A DNA stretch of 64,000 nt, from assembly GCA_016893485.2 (NCBI GenBank), contig JAFEKX020000001.1, positions 5,969,501 through 6,033,500 on the forward strand. Direction: 5' to 3'. The translations under genes were made by a program, and so were the position numbers. Numbering within the stretch: position 1 is the stretch's first letter; every line of letters begins with the position of its first letter. The DNA comes from Streptomyces sp. P3 (GTDB lineage Bacteria; Actinomycetota; Actinomycetes; Streptomycetales; Streptomycetaceae). Of this stretch, positions 38,512 to 49,566 are shown in pieces. The notes beneath the pieces were generated by a model. That model did not search any database. It had not been told where the DNA came from and saw nothing but the letters and a program-made list of their open reading frames with translations.

Positions 38512-38523
38512 TGAAACGTTTCA
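38512..38523. promoter_or_regulatory. LacI-family operator palindrome
   Basis: TGAAACGTTTCA is a perfect 12-bp palindrome with the central CG pair typical of LacI/GalR operators. It lies about 20 bases downstream of the putative -10 and 51 bases before the rhamnosidase ATG, where a bound repressor would block transcription. No LacI gene is in the window. Confidence 0.7.
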
Positions 38524-38573
38524 GTCGGCGAGGTGAGTCGCCCGCCGTCCGCTTCTCGTCAACTGGACCTCCC

Positions 38574-41500
38574 ATGGCCGCTGACCGTCGAACCGTCCCC
38601 GCAGCAGACGAAACCGCATCCTGGTGGCCCTCGCCGGCGCCGCCGCACTCCTCCTCTGGTGCCTCCCTCAGGCGGCACAGGCCGCCTCCGCCGCCGCGTC
38701 CGCCACGCTCTGGCCCTCGGCGCCCGACTGGCAGAGCTACGTCCAGGCACCGAGCGGCGCGACCGTGTGCCCGACGGCGGTGACGAGCACGTCGGGCAGT
38801 GTCAGCGGGGCGGCGAATCTGGTGTGCGGGGGCTCGGGCGGGGCGACTTTGACGCTGGCGGCCGGGGGATGGCGCCGACCGTCGTGCTCGACTACGGGAA
38901 GGACGTCGGCGGGCTGCCGTACTTCACGGTCTCCGCGGAGTCGGGGTCGCCGCAGCTCAAGGCGGGGTACAGCGAGAGTGCGCGGTATGTGTCGGCCTCG
39001 GGCGACGGCGGCGCCCCGTGGGGCGAGGGCGACCCGGCCCGCTCGGACACGTACACGGTGACCGGGCCGGGGACGATCACCAACCGCTCGGTGCAGGGCG
39101 GCGAGCGGTACGAGGAGATCACTCTCACCTCACCCGGCACACTCACGCTCACCGCCGCCGGGATCCAGTACATCGCCGACCGTACGACGGCCGACGGGTA
39201 CCAGGGCTCCTTCGTGTCCAGCTCGGACCAGTTGAACAAGATCTGGTACGAGGGCGCGTACACCGCGCAGCTCGACTCGGCCGCGGCCGGTTCCCTGCCC
39301 GGGAGCTGGCGGGTCGGCGGCGGCGTCCTCGACGCGTACGGCAGTGCGCCGCCCAACGTGGGGCTGCTGAACCAGGGCGGTTCGTGGGGTGACTACACCG
39401 CCACCTTCGACACGAACCTCGTGAGCAACCAGGCGGGTTGGGTGGTGCGCGGCCAGGACGCGGACAACGGCTACGTGTTCATCCTGAACGCGCACGACGA
39501 CACCGGCGGCACCCCGGACACGCTCCAGGAACTCGACCTCCACGACGGCACCTACACCAGCGTCGGCAGCACTCCGCTCCCCGCACCGCTGACCTCCGGC
39601 AGCTGGCACACCGTCACCACCACCGTGTCCGGCACGACCATCACCGTGTCTCTGGACAACACCCGGCTGGTGACCTTGAGTTCGACGTCCTTCCCCGCCG
39701 GCACCACCGCCTACCCGACCGGCACGGTGGGTTTCCGCGAATACACGGGCGAGGAGGCGCACTTCCGGAATCTGAAGGTCGTGAACAGCTCCGGCACCAC
39801 CCTCTACAGCGACGCGCTCAGCACCGCGTCCGCGCTCTCGGCCTTCGCCGTGCCCGGGGTCAACCCGGTCGCCTCCATCCTTGACGGCGCGAAGCGCGAC
39901 CGCGCGATCTGGTCCGGCGACCTCAACGTCGAGGGTCCGACGGTGTACGACTCCACCGGCCGCACGGAGTACCTCAAGGGCGCCCTCCAACTGCTCGGCA
40001 GCCACCGGCTGTCCAGCGGGTTCGTCACCGGTGCACTGCCACCGCAGGACGCCCTCCACACCGGTGCCGCGATTCCGGGCACCACCGGTACCTACTCGGC
40101 CACGTACTCGATGTACTGGCTGCTCGCCCTGGAGTCGTACTACCTCTACACCGGCGACACCGCGTTCGTACAACAGGAATGGCCCGTCGCCCAGGCCGAG
40201 TTGGCCTGGAACGCGACCCAGGTCGACTCCCGCGGGCTGTTCGTCACCGACGCGTCCGACGGCGCCGACTGGGACTTCTACGACAGCGTGAAGACGGGCG
40301 CGGTCACCGAGTACAACCTCATCTACTACAAGGCACTCCTCGACGGCGCCCAACTGGCCACCGCGGCAGGCCAGTCGACCCTGGCCGCGACCTACACGCA
40401 ACGGGCCGCGGACCTCAAGGCGGCCGTCAACACGTACCTGTTCAACAGCGCGAGCGGCCTCTACCGCATCAGCGACACCAGGACCACCGGGGTGCCGCAG
40501 GACGCCAACGCCCTCGCCGTCCTGTACGGAGTGGCCCCGGCGGCGAGCGACGCCTCGATCCTGGCGGCGCTGAAGACCAGCCTGTGGACCACCTCGTACG
40601 GACCCGTGCCGTTCAGCTCCGACGCGGGCTACAGCTCGGTGATCAGCCCGTTCGCGGGTGGCTATGAACTCCAGGCCCGGCTGGCCACCGGTGACACCGC
40701 GGGCGCGGAGGCCCTGCTCGGCACCCTGTGGGGCCATATGGCCACCCCGGGAACCGACTTCACCGGGACCATGTGGGAGAACATCGCCACCGACGGCTCG
40801 CCCGGCCTGGGCACCACCACCAGCCTGGCGCACGGCTGGTCGACCGCCCCGACCTCGGCGCTGTCCGGCTACGTACTCGGCGCCCAGCCCGTGACCGCCG
40901 GATACGCCACCTGGTCCGTACAGCCCCACCCGGGCGACCTGACCTGGGCCGAGGGCAGGGTCCCCACCCCCGCACGGCGCGCTGGCGGTGTCCTGGGCGG
41001 GCGAGAGCGGCATCGGCCAGTTCGGCATGCAGGTCACCGCGCCCTCCGGCACCAGCGGCACCATCGCGGTCCCGACCTACGGCGCGGCCAACCCCGTGGT
41101 GTCGGTCGGCGGTCGCGTCGTGTGGAGCGGCGGCACGTTCACCGCGGTCGACGGCATCGGCGGCGCCCACGCGGACGCGGACCACGTCTACCTCACCGGA
41201 GTCCAGCCCGGCACCTACGTGGTCGCGGCGAACCCCGGCGGCGCGGCCGCACCGGCCGGCTACACCTCGTGCGCGCAGGAGAACGGCACCTGCTCCTTCT
41301 CCGGGACCCGGTCCGTGGCCTTCGGGGCGAACGGCATCTACGCGTACCGGACCCTGACCGACGGCACGCCCTGCACCGGCACCGCGCTCGTCGACCTCGA
41401 CTACGGCGTCGTGAAGTCCTGTTACACCGGCCCGGTCACCACCGGTCCGGCCGGATCGACGCTCTGCGCCACCGAGAACGGCATGTGCCCCTTCACCGGC

Positions 41501-41638
41501 ACCCGCACGGTCGCGTACGGCGCGGGGAGCACGTACAGGCAGAAGGCGCTCGCCAGCGGAACCCCTTGCACCAACACGGTGTTCACCGACCCGCTCCAGG
41601 GCACGGTGAAGGCCTGCTATCTGCTGCCGGCCGGCTAG
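38574..41638 (+). CDS. Secreted GH78 alpha-L-rhamnosidase (frameshifted)
   Basis: A protein of about 1,020 residues. A signal peptide (hydrophobic core LVALAGAAALLLW) precedes a beta-sandwich (APTVVLDYGKDVGGLPYF), a concanavalin-like insert (WVVRGQDADNGYVFILN) and a six-hairpin GH78 catalytic core (DRAIWSGDLNVEGPTVYDST, GADWDFYD, MWENIATDG). A C-terminal beta domain (MQVTAPSGTSGTIAVPTYG) follows. Two 55-residue Cys-containing repeats end the protein (CAQENGTCSFSGTR and CATENGMCPFTGTR), likely carbohydrate-binding. It releases L-rhamnose from plant glycosides or pectin. Frame breaks lie near 38615, 38870 and 40975. Confidence 0.85.
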
Positions 41639-41649
41639 TCCGACAGGAA

Positions 41650-41697
41650 ACGGCCGCCGGTTCCCCTACTCCTGCGAGTACGGGAACCGGCGGCCGT
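41650..41697 (+). terminator. Strong hairpin terminator after the rhamnosidase gene
   Basis: A 16-bp perfect stem (41650-41665 with 41682-41697, starting ACGGCCGCCGG) encloses an inner TACT/AGTA pairing. It lies 11 bases past the stop codon, between convergent genes, so it may serve both strands. Confidence 0.88.
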
Positions 41698-41720
41698 CAC
41701 GTCCTCCGGCGAGCCGCCGA

Positions 41721-42298
41721 CTACTGCGTGCGGATCACGATCGAGCCGCAGACCTTGTCCGCGAACGTCTGGCGCTTCGCGTCCCACGCCGGCCACAGCC
41801 AGCCCAGGTAGCACGCTATGGAGTCGAGGAAGTGGGCGAGGCGGCGGACGAACGCCATGCCGACGCCGAGGGGCTGGCCGTCGCTCTCGCGGACCAGGCG
41901 GATGCCCAGCGCCTTCTTGCCGACGGTCTGGCCGGTCTTGCCTTCCTGGATCAGCTGCCAGATGGCGATGCCGATGATGATGATGGCGCCGATCGCGAGC
42001 AGCACGCCCTTGCCCTGGCTGACGATGATCAGGATGTACGGCACCAGGAAGATGAGCCCGTCCACCAGCGTGCCCAGGAACCGCTGACCCCAGTTCGCGT
42101 ACGACGGGGCCGCGCCGTAACCGGCCTGCGGGTAACCGGGGTAGCCCGGCTGCTGCGGGTAGCCGTAGCCCTGCTGCGGCGGGACACCCTGGGGGCGCCC
42201 TGCGGGTAGCCGTAGCCGGGCTGGCCCTGCGGCTGGCCGTAGCCCTGCTGGGGGTTCTGCTGTGGCTGCCCGTAGGGATTGTTCGGGTCGTAGCTCAT
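41721..42298 (-). CDS. RDD family membrane protein with Gln/Pro/Tyr-rich N-terminus (frameshifted)
   Basis: The N-terminal 60 residues are PYGQPQQNPQQGYGQPQ-type repeats. They lead into an RDD domain: ANWGQRFLGTLVDGLIFLVPYILI (Arg-Asp pattern), a second helix GVLLAIGAIIIIGIAIWQLI, GKTGQTVGKKALGIRLV and the third helix region SIACYLGWLWPAWD. The family includes small Na+/H+-antiport-like or unknown membrane proteins. One indel near 42195 (G run) breaks the Gln-rich part. The protein is about 192 residues, ending KVCGSIVIRTQ. Confidence 0.85.
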
Positions 42299-42541
42299 GG
42301 CGGGTTTTCCTCCGTTGGCAATGCGGGGACGATGCGGATTGCGCGGAGGTACGTCACGAGATGAGCGGCTTGCCCCCAACACCTACCGCAGTACTGCGGC
42401 GTTCATCGTTCTATTCGGGGCGAGTTTTTGTCCAGCGGCATTCCATAGGTGTTGTGTAAGTGCAACATCAGTGATCATGGCGATACACCCGGGGTGCACC
42501 CGGATTGGAACCCGGAGGGCGTCATCCGCGAGGATGGGTCC

Positions 42542-43396
42542 ATGACCGCCCAGATTCTCGATGGCAAGGCCACCGCAGCCGCGATCAAGTCCGATCTGAC
42601 CGCCCGCGTGGCGGCGCTGAAGGAGAAGGGCGTCACGCCCGGCCTCGGCACGATCCTGGTCGGGGACGACCCCGGCAGCCAGAAGTACGTCGCAGGCAAG
42701 CACCGGGACTGCGCCCAGGTGGGCATCGCGTCCATCCAGCGCGAACTGCCCGCCACCGCCACGCAGGACGAGATCGAGGCGGTGGTGAAGGAGCTGAACG
42801 AGGACCCGGCCTGCACCGGGTACATCGTCCAACTCCCGCTCCCCAAGGGCATCGACGAGAACCGCATCCTCGAACTGATGGACCCGGACAAGGACGCCGA
42901 CGGCCTCCACCCGATGAACCTCGGCCGCCTCGTCCTCAACGAACCGGCCCCACTGCCCTGCACCCCGAACGGCGTCCTGACCCTGCTCCGCCGCTACGGC
43001 GTGGAGATCAAGGGCGCCGAGGTCGTGGTCGTCGGCCGCGGTGTCACCATCGGCCGCCCGATGCCCCTGCTCCTCACCCGGCGCAGCGAGAACGCCACCG
43101 TGACCCAGTGCCACACCGGCACCCGCGATCTCTCCTCGCACCTCAAGCGCGCCGACATCATCGTGGCCGCCGCCGGTTCCGCCCACCTGATCCGCCCCGA
43201 GGACGTGAAGCCGGGCGCCGCCGTCCTCGACGTCGGTGTCTCCCGCAACGCCGACGGCAAGATCGTGGGCGACGTCCACCCGGGCGTCGCCGAGGTCGCC
43301 GGGTTCATCTCCCCGAACCCCGGCGGAGTCGGCCCGATGACCCGCGCCCAGCTGCTCGTCAACGTGGTCGAGGCGGCGGAGCGCAGTGTCGCCTGA
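42542..43396 (+). CDS. folD: Methylenetetrahydrofolate dehydrogenase/cyclohydrolase
   Basis: An intact 284-residue bifunctional enzyme of one-carbon metabolism. Residues GSQKYVAGKHRDCAQVGI include the catalytic Lys (Y-x-x-x-K). YIVQLPLPKGIDE and DKDADGLHPMN are the substrate-binding motifs, VVVVGRGVTIGRPM is the NADP loop, and the C-terminus has PNPGGVGPMT. It supplies 10-formyl-THF, used by PurN and PurH encoded upstream. ATG 42542 gives MTAQILDGKATAAAIK, the usual start. The last bases overlap the DUF3017 gene. Confidence 0.96.
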   Translation: MTAQILDGKATAAAIKSDLTARVAALKEKGVTPGLGTILVGDDPGSQKYVAGKHRDCAQVGIASIQRELPATATQDEIEAVVKELNEDPACTGYIVQLPLPKGIDENRILELMDPDKDADGLHPMNLGRLVLNEPAPLPCTPNGVLTLLRRYGVEIKGAEVVVVGRGVTIGRPMPLLLTRRSENATVTQCHTGTRDLSSHLKRADIIVAAAGSAHLIRPEDVKPGAAVLDVGVSRNADGKIVGDVHPGVAEVAGFISPNPGGVGPMTRAQLLVNVVEAAERSVA

Positions 43397-43907
43397 CAGC
43401 AACCCCGGCAAGACCGAGGGCACCCAGGACACGCACGCCGAGGTCACCAAGGGCCCGGACGAGATCGAGGTCGTGGACCCGGTCAGCGCGCCCGACGCCG
43501 AGGGCAGGCCGCGCCGCGTCACCCGCCGCTTCCCCCTCTTCACCCGGGACACCGCCCGCCCCGAGGGCGGCGGCCGGGCCGCTCCGCGCGACGCCCCGGC
43601 TCCGGCCCGCCAGTGGCCGATCCTCGCCGTCCTCGGCACGGTCGGCCTCGGCCTCCTCCTCACCGCCTTCGACGTCTTCCGCTACGGCATCCTGCTGATC
43701 GGCGCCGCTCTGCTGGCCGGTGCCGTCCTGCGCTGGGTCATGCCGGACGTCGGCATGCTCGCCGTACGCTCCCGCTTCACCGACATCGTCACCTACGCCG
43801 TCCTCGGCGTCGCGATCGTCCTGCTGGCGCTGATGGCACAGCCGAAACCGTGGCTGACGATCCCGTACCTCAAGGACACGCTGCACTACACGGTCAACAG
43901 CAACTAG
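43386..43907 (+). CDS. DUF3017 membrane protein
   Basis: An intact 173-residue protein. Residues 1-75 are a charged cytoplasmic region; three hydrophobic helices follow (WPILAVLGTVGLGLLLTAF, GILLIGAALLAGAVL, VTYAVLGVAIVLLALMA) with a C-terminal LKDTLHYTVNSN. It matches the DUF3017 family, small actinobacterial membrane proteins regularly found beside folD. The GTG at 43386 overlaps the last codons of folD, indicating an operon. Function is unknown. Confidence 0.85.
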   Translation: MSPDSNPGKTEGTQDTHAEVTKGPDEIEVVDPVSAPDAEGRPRRVTRRFPLFTRDTARPEGGGRAAPRDAPAPARQWPILAVLGTVGLGLLLTAFDVFRYGILLIGAALLAGAVLRWVMPDVGMLAVRSRFTDIVTYAVLGVAIVLLALMAQPKPWLTIPYLKDTLHYTVNSN

Positions 43908-43944
43908 CGCCCGGTGAAAGCGCATTCACGAGTTCGCGACATAC

Positions 43945-43987
43945 GACGGCGGCCCGTCCCCTCCCCGAGCAAGGACGCGCCGCCGTC
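43945..43987 (+). terminator. Hairpin after the folD-DUF3017 operon
   Basis: A 9-bp stem, GACGGCGGC (43945-43953) with GCCGCCGTC (43979-43987), has an internal CGTCC/GGACG pairing. It starts 38 bases after the DUF3017 stop. The rest of 43908-44167 shows no gene. Confidence 0.6.
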
Positions 43988-44167
43988 TGCATGCAGCCTG
44001 TCGCCCTGTCGGCACCCTGTTCAACGGCTGTCGGCACGCTGTGGCAGGGGGTGACCGTTTCGCTACGTGGCAGGCACCGCGCGGCGACGAGGGAACCGTT
44101 CCCCTTCCGGTGTCGTCATTTCGCTCGGAGCGGGCGCAAGGGGACACGGGGACACCGGGGAGGTGCG

Positions 44168-44628
44168 ATGGGCGGCTGGCAGCCGCTGCCGGACGAACTG
44201 CCGGCGGAGGTACGGCACTTCGTGGAGCAGCTGCGCCTCCTCAAGGACCGCACCGGGCTCAGCCTGGTCGCGCTCGGCGCGCGCACCGCGTACAGCAAGT
44301 CCTCCTGGCACCGCTATCTCAACGCCACCCAGCCCCCGCCCCGGCAGGCCGTGCTCGCCCTGTGCCGGGTGGCCGGGGTCGACCCCGAACGCATAGGAGT
44401 GCGCTGGGAGTTGGCGGTCCAGGCCTGGCCCCGGCCGGTGCCGGTCCCCGAACGGGCGGACGGCGGGGACGAGTACCGGGACGACCCGACCCTTCCCTGG
44501 TGGGACACCCTCCCGAGGAGCCGGAGCAACGGCCCGGCGGACGACTGCTCCGGTACACGCTGGTGCTGTTGCTTCTCCTGCTCCTCACTGCTGTCGTGGG
44601 AGTCGCGGCCCTTGTGTCGATGTATTGA
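44168..44628 (+). CDS. XRE-type HTH protein with C-terminal membrane helix (frameshifted)
   Basis: A protein of about 153 residues with the HTH region VRHFVEQLRLLKDRTGLSLVALGARTAYSKSSWHRYLNA. A helix and charged linker follow, then (after an indel near 44507) a single membrane helix LLRYTLVLLLLLLLTAVVGVAALVSMY at the very end. This reads as a DNA-binding domain tethered by its C-terminus to the membrane. It shares the LPDEL...R.F...LR.L.DR.GLS start with the next gene. Confidence 0.8.
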
Positions 44629-44702
44629 CAAGTTCGAGGATATGCAACGAAGCCGACCGACAACCGCGTTAGCGTGGGCAATTCAGGGCAGAGGGGGAAG
44701 CA

Positions 44703-45891
44703 ATGCCTCGTTGGAGGGCCTTGCCGGATGAACTCGATCCGCAGGTCAGGGAGTTCGCGGGCCAGTTGCGCAGACTCGTGGACCGCAGCGGCCTGAGCAT
44801 CGCGGCGGTGGCCGACCGCACGGGCTACGGCAAGACGTCCTGGGACCGCTATCTCAACGGCCGGCTCTCGCGCCCAAGGGTGCGGTCATCGCCCTCGCCG
44901 AGGTCACCGGCACCAGTCCCGTCCATCTGACCACCCTGTGGGAGCTGGCCGAGCGTGCCTGGAGCCGCTCCGAGCTGCGGCACGACTCGACCATGGAGGC
45001 GCTCCGGATCTCCCAGGCGCGGGCGGCGCTGGGCGAGGTCGGGGCGGCCCCGGCGGCACCGGCCAAGAGCGGCAAGGTGTTCCGCAAGGGGGGCGGCAGC
45101 GTCACCGCGACCCCGGGGATCGCGGGTCCGGCGGGGGTGTCGCCCACGGTGCCGCCGCAGCCGGCGGCGCCCGACGGCGACGTAGGGGAAGCTTCTTCGA
45201 AGGACGTACGGGAAGGCGCTCGGAAGGACGTGCCGGAGGGGCCCGCTAAGGTCGCCAACTCGTGGGGATCGCCGGGTATCCGGGGCCCCACGACTCGGTG
45301 CTCCGGCGCCCGTCGTGAAGCCCGAGCCCGAGACGCCGGTGCCCAGTGGTGAACCCTCGCGGCCCGCGCCGCCCGACGGCATGGGCGGGGCCAAGCGACG
45401 GGCGCTGATGTTCGGCGCCGGGGTCCTCGGGGCGCTCGTCGTGATCGGGGCCGTGTTCCTGTTCACCCACGGCAACGGCGGCGACGACAGGAAGGCCGGG
45501 GCGCGCACACCTCGGCCTCGGCGTCCACCAGCAGGAGCCCCGAACTGCCGGCCGGGGTGAAGTGCGTGGGGACGGCTGCACCGGCAAGGACGCCGAGGCG
45601 ATGGGCTGCACCACGGAGGCGGGCGCCGTGACGACCGCGCGGACCGCGACCGTCGGCACCACCGTCGTCGAGGTCCGCTACAGCAAGACCTGCGGCGCCG
45701 CCTGGGGCCGTGTCACCACGGGGGTCGCGGGGACTCCGTGCAGGTCAGCGCGGGCACCCCTCAAGGAGACCGACACCATCACGGCGGCCGACGACGCCAT
45801 CGCGTACACCCCGATGGTGGCCGTGAAGGACGCCGGTGAGGCGAAGGCGTGCGTGACGCTGGCGTCGGGGCAGAAGGGGTGCACCGACTAG
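44703..45891 (+). CDS. XRE-HTH/transmembrane/DUF2690 protein (several frameshifts)
   Basis: A protein of about 395 residues. The HTH (VREFAGQLRRLVDRSGLSIAAVADRTGYGKTSWDRYLNG) resembles that of the preceding gene. A Ala/Pro/Lys-rich linker leads to a membrane helix (ALMFGAGVLGALVVIGAVFLF). The C-terminal extracellular DUF2690 domain is Cys-rich (CTGKDAEAMGC, VEVRYSKTCGAAWGRV) and may bind a wall or sugar ligand. Indels lie near 44880, 45285, 45510, 45560 and 45745. A membrane-anchored regulator sensing the envelope is plausible but unproven. Confidence 0.72.
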
Positions 45892-46140
45892 GCCGTAAGT
45901 GTGCGGATTCGGTGTACGTACGGATGGCCGTCCCCGTTTCGGGCAGGCGAAAAGTACCCCACGGGAGTCCGGCCCCCGGGTTTCCCCACGGCGGTCGTCC
46001 GGTGTTCCTCTCCCGAGCCGGACGGCCGCCTTTTGTGTGCCCCGGTCCGCGTTTCCCATGCCCCCGGTCCCGGCTCTGTGGGGTGGGCCACACGGACCCG
46101 GGAGTCCGGGATCGCGGATGCGCGATAGCCTGACCGGTGG

Positions 46141-46160
46141 ATCTCTTGACGCCAAGAGAT
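46141..46160. promoter_or_regulatory. Palindromic operator upstream of mdh
   Basis: ATCTCTTGACGCCAAGAGAT is an inverted repeat of two 8-bp arms around ACGC, 70 bases before the mdh ATG. It includes a TTGAC that could be the -35. A MarR-type dimer could bind such a site. The surrounding 45892-46229 has no gene; codon-like stretches there are not convincing. Confidence 0.55.
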
Positions 46161-46229
46161 CGATCATTTGTACGTCCTGCACCCCGGGGCAGTGCCGCCC
46201 CACCGCCAGCTGTCATAACGGAGAACGCC

Positions 46230-47219
<990 letters not shown>

Positions 47220-47263
47220 GCCGTCCGATCGGATAGTCGAGGACCCCGGTCACGGGTTCTCGT

Positions 47264-47297
47264 GGGCCTCGCCCCGGTTTCGACCGGCGCGGGGCCC
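47264..47297. terminator. Hairpin between mdh and the convergent SIP gene
   Basis: Stem GGGCCTCGCCCCGGT (47264-47278) pairs with ACCGGCGCGGGGCCC (47283-47297) with two mismatches and a TTCG loop. It sits 44 bases after the mdh stop and five before the SIP stop, so it can serve both genes. Confidence 0.8.
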
Positions 47298-47301
47298 CTT
47301 C

Positions 47302-47990
47302 CTACTCCATGCCCCGTTTTCCCGGCGCCCAGAACGGCTTCGTCAGCACGGACCGCCGGTCCCAGCCCAACTCCCGTACGAGCACCTGCCGGACCTGCTG
47401 CACGGTACGGGCCTCCCCGGCGACGTACGCGATCCCGCCCGGCTCCGGCGCGAGGTGCTGCACGGCGTCCGGGAGTGAAGTCCCGCCCCTCGTCAGCCAG
47501 TCGAGGCGCTCGGAGTGCGCCATCGGCAGCCGGTCATCCGCCGCCTCCGTCTCCACGCACCCGGAGACCCGCGCCCCTCGGGCAGCGCGTCCAGCATCGC
47601 GGCGAACGCGACGGACGCCGTCTCCTCGCCGACGAAGACATGGTGGGTGGCGTCCGGGCGGAGCGTGAAGGTGCCCTCGGGCTTCCGCAGCCGCACCTGC
47701 TCGCCGACGCCGACGCTCTTCCCCCAGCGCGCCCCGGGTCCGCCCTCGGAGTGGTCCAGCACGCACAACTCGACGGCGCCGGACGGGTCGTAGCGCCACA
47801 CCGAGTACGTGCGCAGGGTCAGGCCGGAGACCAGGACGCGGACCTGCCGGCCGGGGCGGACGTCGAGGCCGGTGAGGGCGTCGCCCTCGATGCGCAGACG
47901 GCGCATACGGGCGGTGATCTGCTCGGCCGCGGTGACGGTGGCGCGGAGGGTGACCAGGTCGAGGACGGGGTTCAGGAGGGCGGTGGGCAC
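47302..47990 (-). CDS. Siderophore-interacting (SIP) FAD-binding protein (frameshifted)
   Basis: A protein of about 229 residues from GTG 47990. The FAD-binding part has VRVLVSGLTLRTYSVWRYDP and GVGEQVRLRKPEG. The NAD(P)H-binding part (after an indel near 47582) has TASVAFAAMLDALPEG, GIAYVAGEARTVQQVRQVLV and the end SVLTKPFWAPGKRGME. SIP proteins reduce ferric siderophores to release iron. It lies 41 bases downstream of an MFS gene on the same strand and may be co-transcribed with it. Confidence 0.85.
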
Positions 47991-48031
47991 GGGTGGCTCC
48001 TCAACTGGGTGGCGCGCAGGGGAGTTGACGA

Positions 48032-49474
48032 TCAGGACGGGCCGGCTGGACGCGATAGTACGCGTTCCTCCTCGGACGCGATAGTACGTGTGGCCGGCGT
48101 GCGGGTGCGGTAGCCGACGATCACGACCGCCGTGGCGGCCAGGACGATCACGGCGACCGTGCGCAGCGCCGGGCCCATGCCGTGACCCAGGTCCGGGTGG
48201 GCGGCCAGGATCGTGCCGGTCACCGCCACGCCCAGCGCCGCGCCGAGTTCACGCGCCGAGGTGCCGAGACCCGAGCCGAGGCCCGTCCGGTGCGGCGGCA
48301 GCGAGCCGACGACCCCGACCGTGAGCGCGGGCATGGAGAGTCCGGTCCCCGCCGAGATCACGAGCAGCCAGCAGGCGTACGTCCAGTACGGAGTGCCCGC
48401 GTCGGCCGTGGACGCGCCCAGCAGACCCAGGCCGATCAGGGCGAGACCGGTGCCGATGACCGCGCGGGGGCGGTGCGACCAGCGGACGGCGAGCTTCGGG
48501 ACCAGCGCCATGCCGATCGTCAGCGGCACGATCGCGACACCGGTGACGGCGGCGCCGTAGCCCTTGACGCCTTGCAGGTACTGGGAGTTGACGTAGAAGA
48601 GGAGAACAGGCCGAAGAAGCCGGTGGCCGTGCCGAGGGTGGCCGCGCGGAGGGTGGGGAGGCGAAGACGCGCGGGTCCAGCAGCGGGGCGGGGGAGCGGA
48701 GGGCGTGGCGGGTGAACGCCGTGACGAGGGCGGCGGCCACCGCGAACGCCGTGACGATGCGCGGGGACGTCCAGCCGTAGGCCGGGCCCTCGATGATGCC
48801 GAAGAGCAGCGCGACCAGGCCGGTGGTCAGCAGGACGGTGCCGGCGGGGTCGAGGTTGCTGCGCGCCGAGCGGGACGTACGGGGTGTGGTGAGGGTGACC
48901 GCGAGGGCCAGCAGGGCGGCCGGCGGGACCATCGCCCCGAACAGGGCACGCCAGGACAGGAATTGACCCACCAGACCGCCGCCGAGGTTCCCGGCGAGTC
49001 CGCCGAGGCCGAGCGCCAGCGTCCAGGACGCCAACGCGCGGGAACGGTGTTCCGGCGCGGAGAGGTGGACCAGGATCGACATCGTCGCGGGTGTGATCAG
49101 CGCCGCGCCCGCGCCGGACAGGCCGCGGCCGGCGATCAGCGTCGCCGGGTTCTGCGCGAGCGCGCTGGTGGCGGCGCCCGCCGCGAACAGGGCGAGACCG
49201 GCGAGCAGCGCGCCCTTGCGGCCGTGCCGGTCGCCGAGCGCGCCGGCCGGGATGAGAAGCCCCGCGAAGACGATGACGTACGCGTCGACCATCCACAGCA
49301 GCTCGGTGTGCGAGGGGTGCAGGGAGGACGAACTCAGCTGCGGGATCAGGAGGTTGATGGCGGCGACCATGCTCTGCGCGACGAGCACGCAGGCGCAGAG
49401 GGTCAGGAGGGTGGAGCGCTTGAGGGCGCGGTCGGGAGCGGGCTCGGGGTCGGCTTCCGGGCAGGTGAGGGCAC
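48032..49474 (-). CDS. MFS multidrug-type transporter, 14-helix DHA2-like (frameshifted)
   Basis: A protein of about 480 residues with many hydrophobic helices. The MFS motif is LGDRHGRKGALLAGL, motif C-like GRGLSGAGAALITPATMS follows, and AWTLALGLGGLAGNLGGGLVG-type repeats and LSRPAGPS close it. The pattern fits a drug/H+ antiporter. Frame breaks occur near 48655 and 48600, and the N-terminus (GTG 49474, after a GGAGG) is joined to the body by another near 49440. The gene diverges from a LysR-type regulator, its likely controller. The C-terminal coding end contains a 15-bp direct repeat (48048-48062 and 48074-48088). Confidence 0.8.
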
Positions 49475-49545
49475 GGCTCCTCCAGGGAGTCCGGTGTGGT
49501 GGTGGGTGCCCTGTCACCGTAGGCTCGGGGTGACCTGCTTTCCAG

Positions 49546-49558
49546 TGCAACCTTTGCA
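49546..49558. promoter_or_regulatory. LysR-type operator, T-N11-A palindrome
   Basis: TGCAACCTTTGCA, TGCAA and TTGCA around CCT, is a perfect dyad with the T-N11-A pattern of LysR binding sites. It lies nine bases before the LysR ATG (49567) in the 92-bp divergent spacer, so one bound regulator could control both genes. Confidence 0.7.
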
Positions 49559-49566
49559 AGGGGAGA

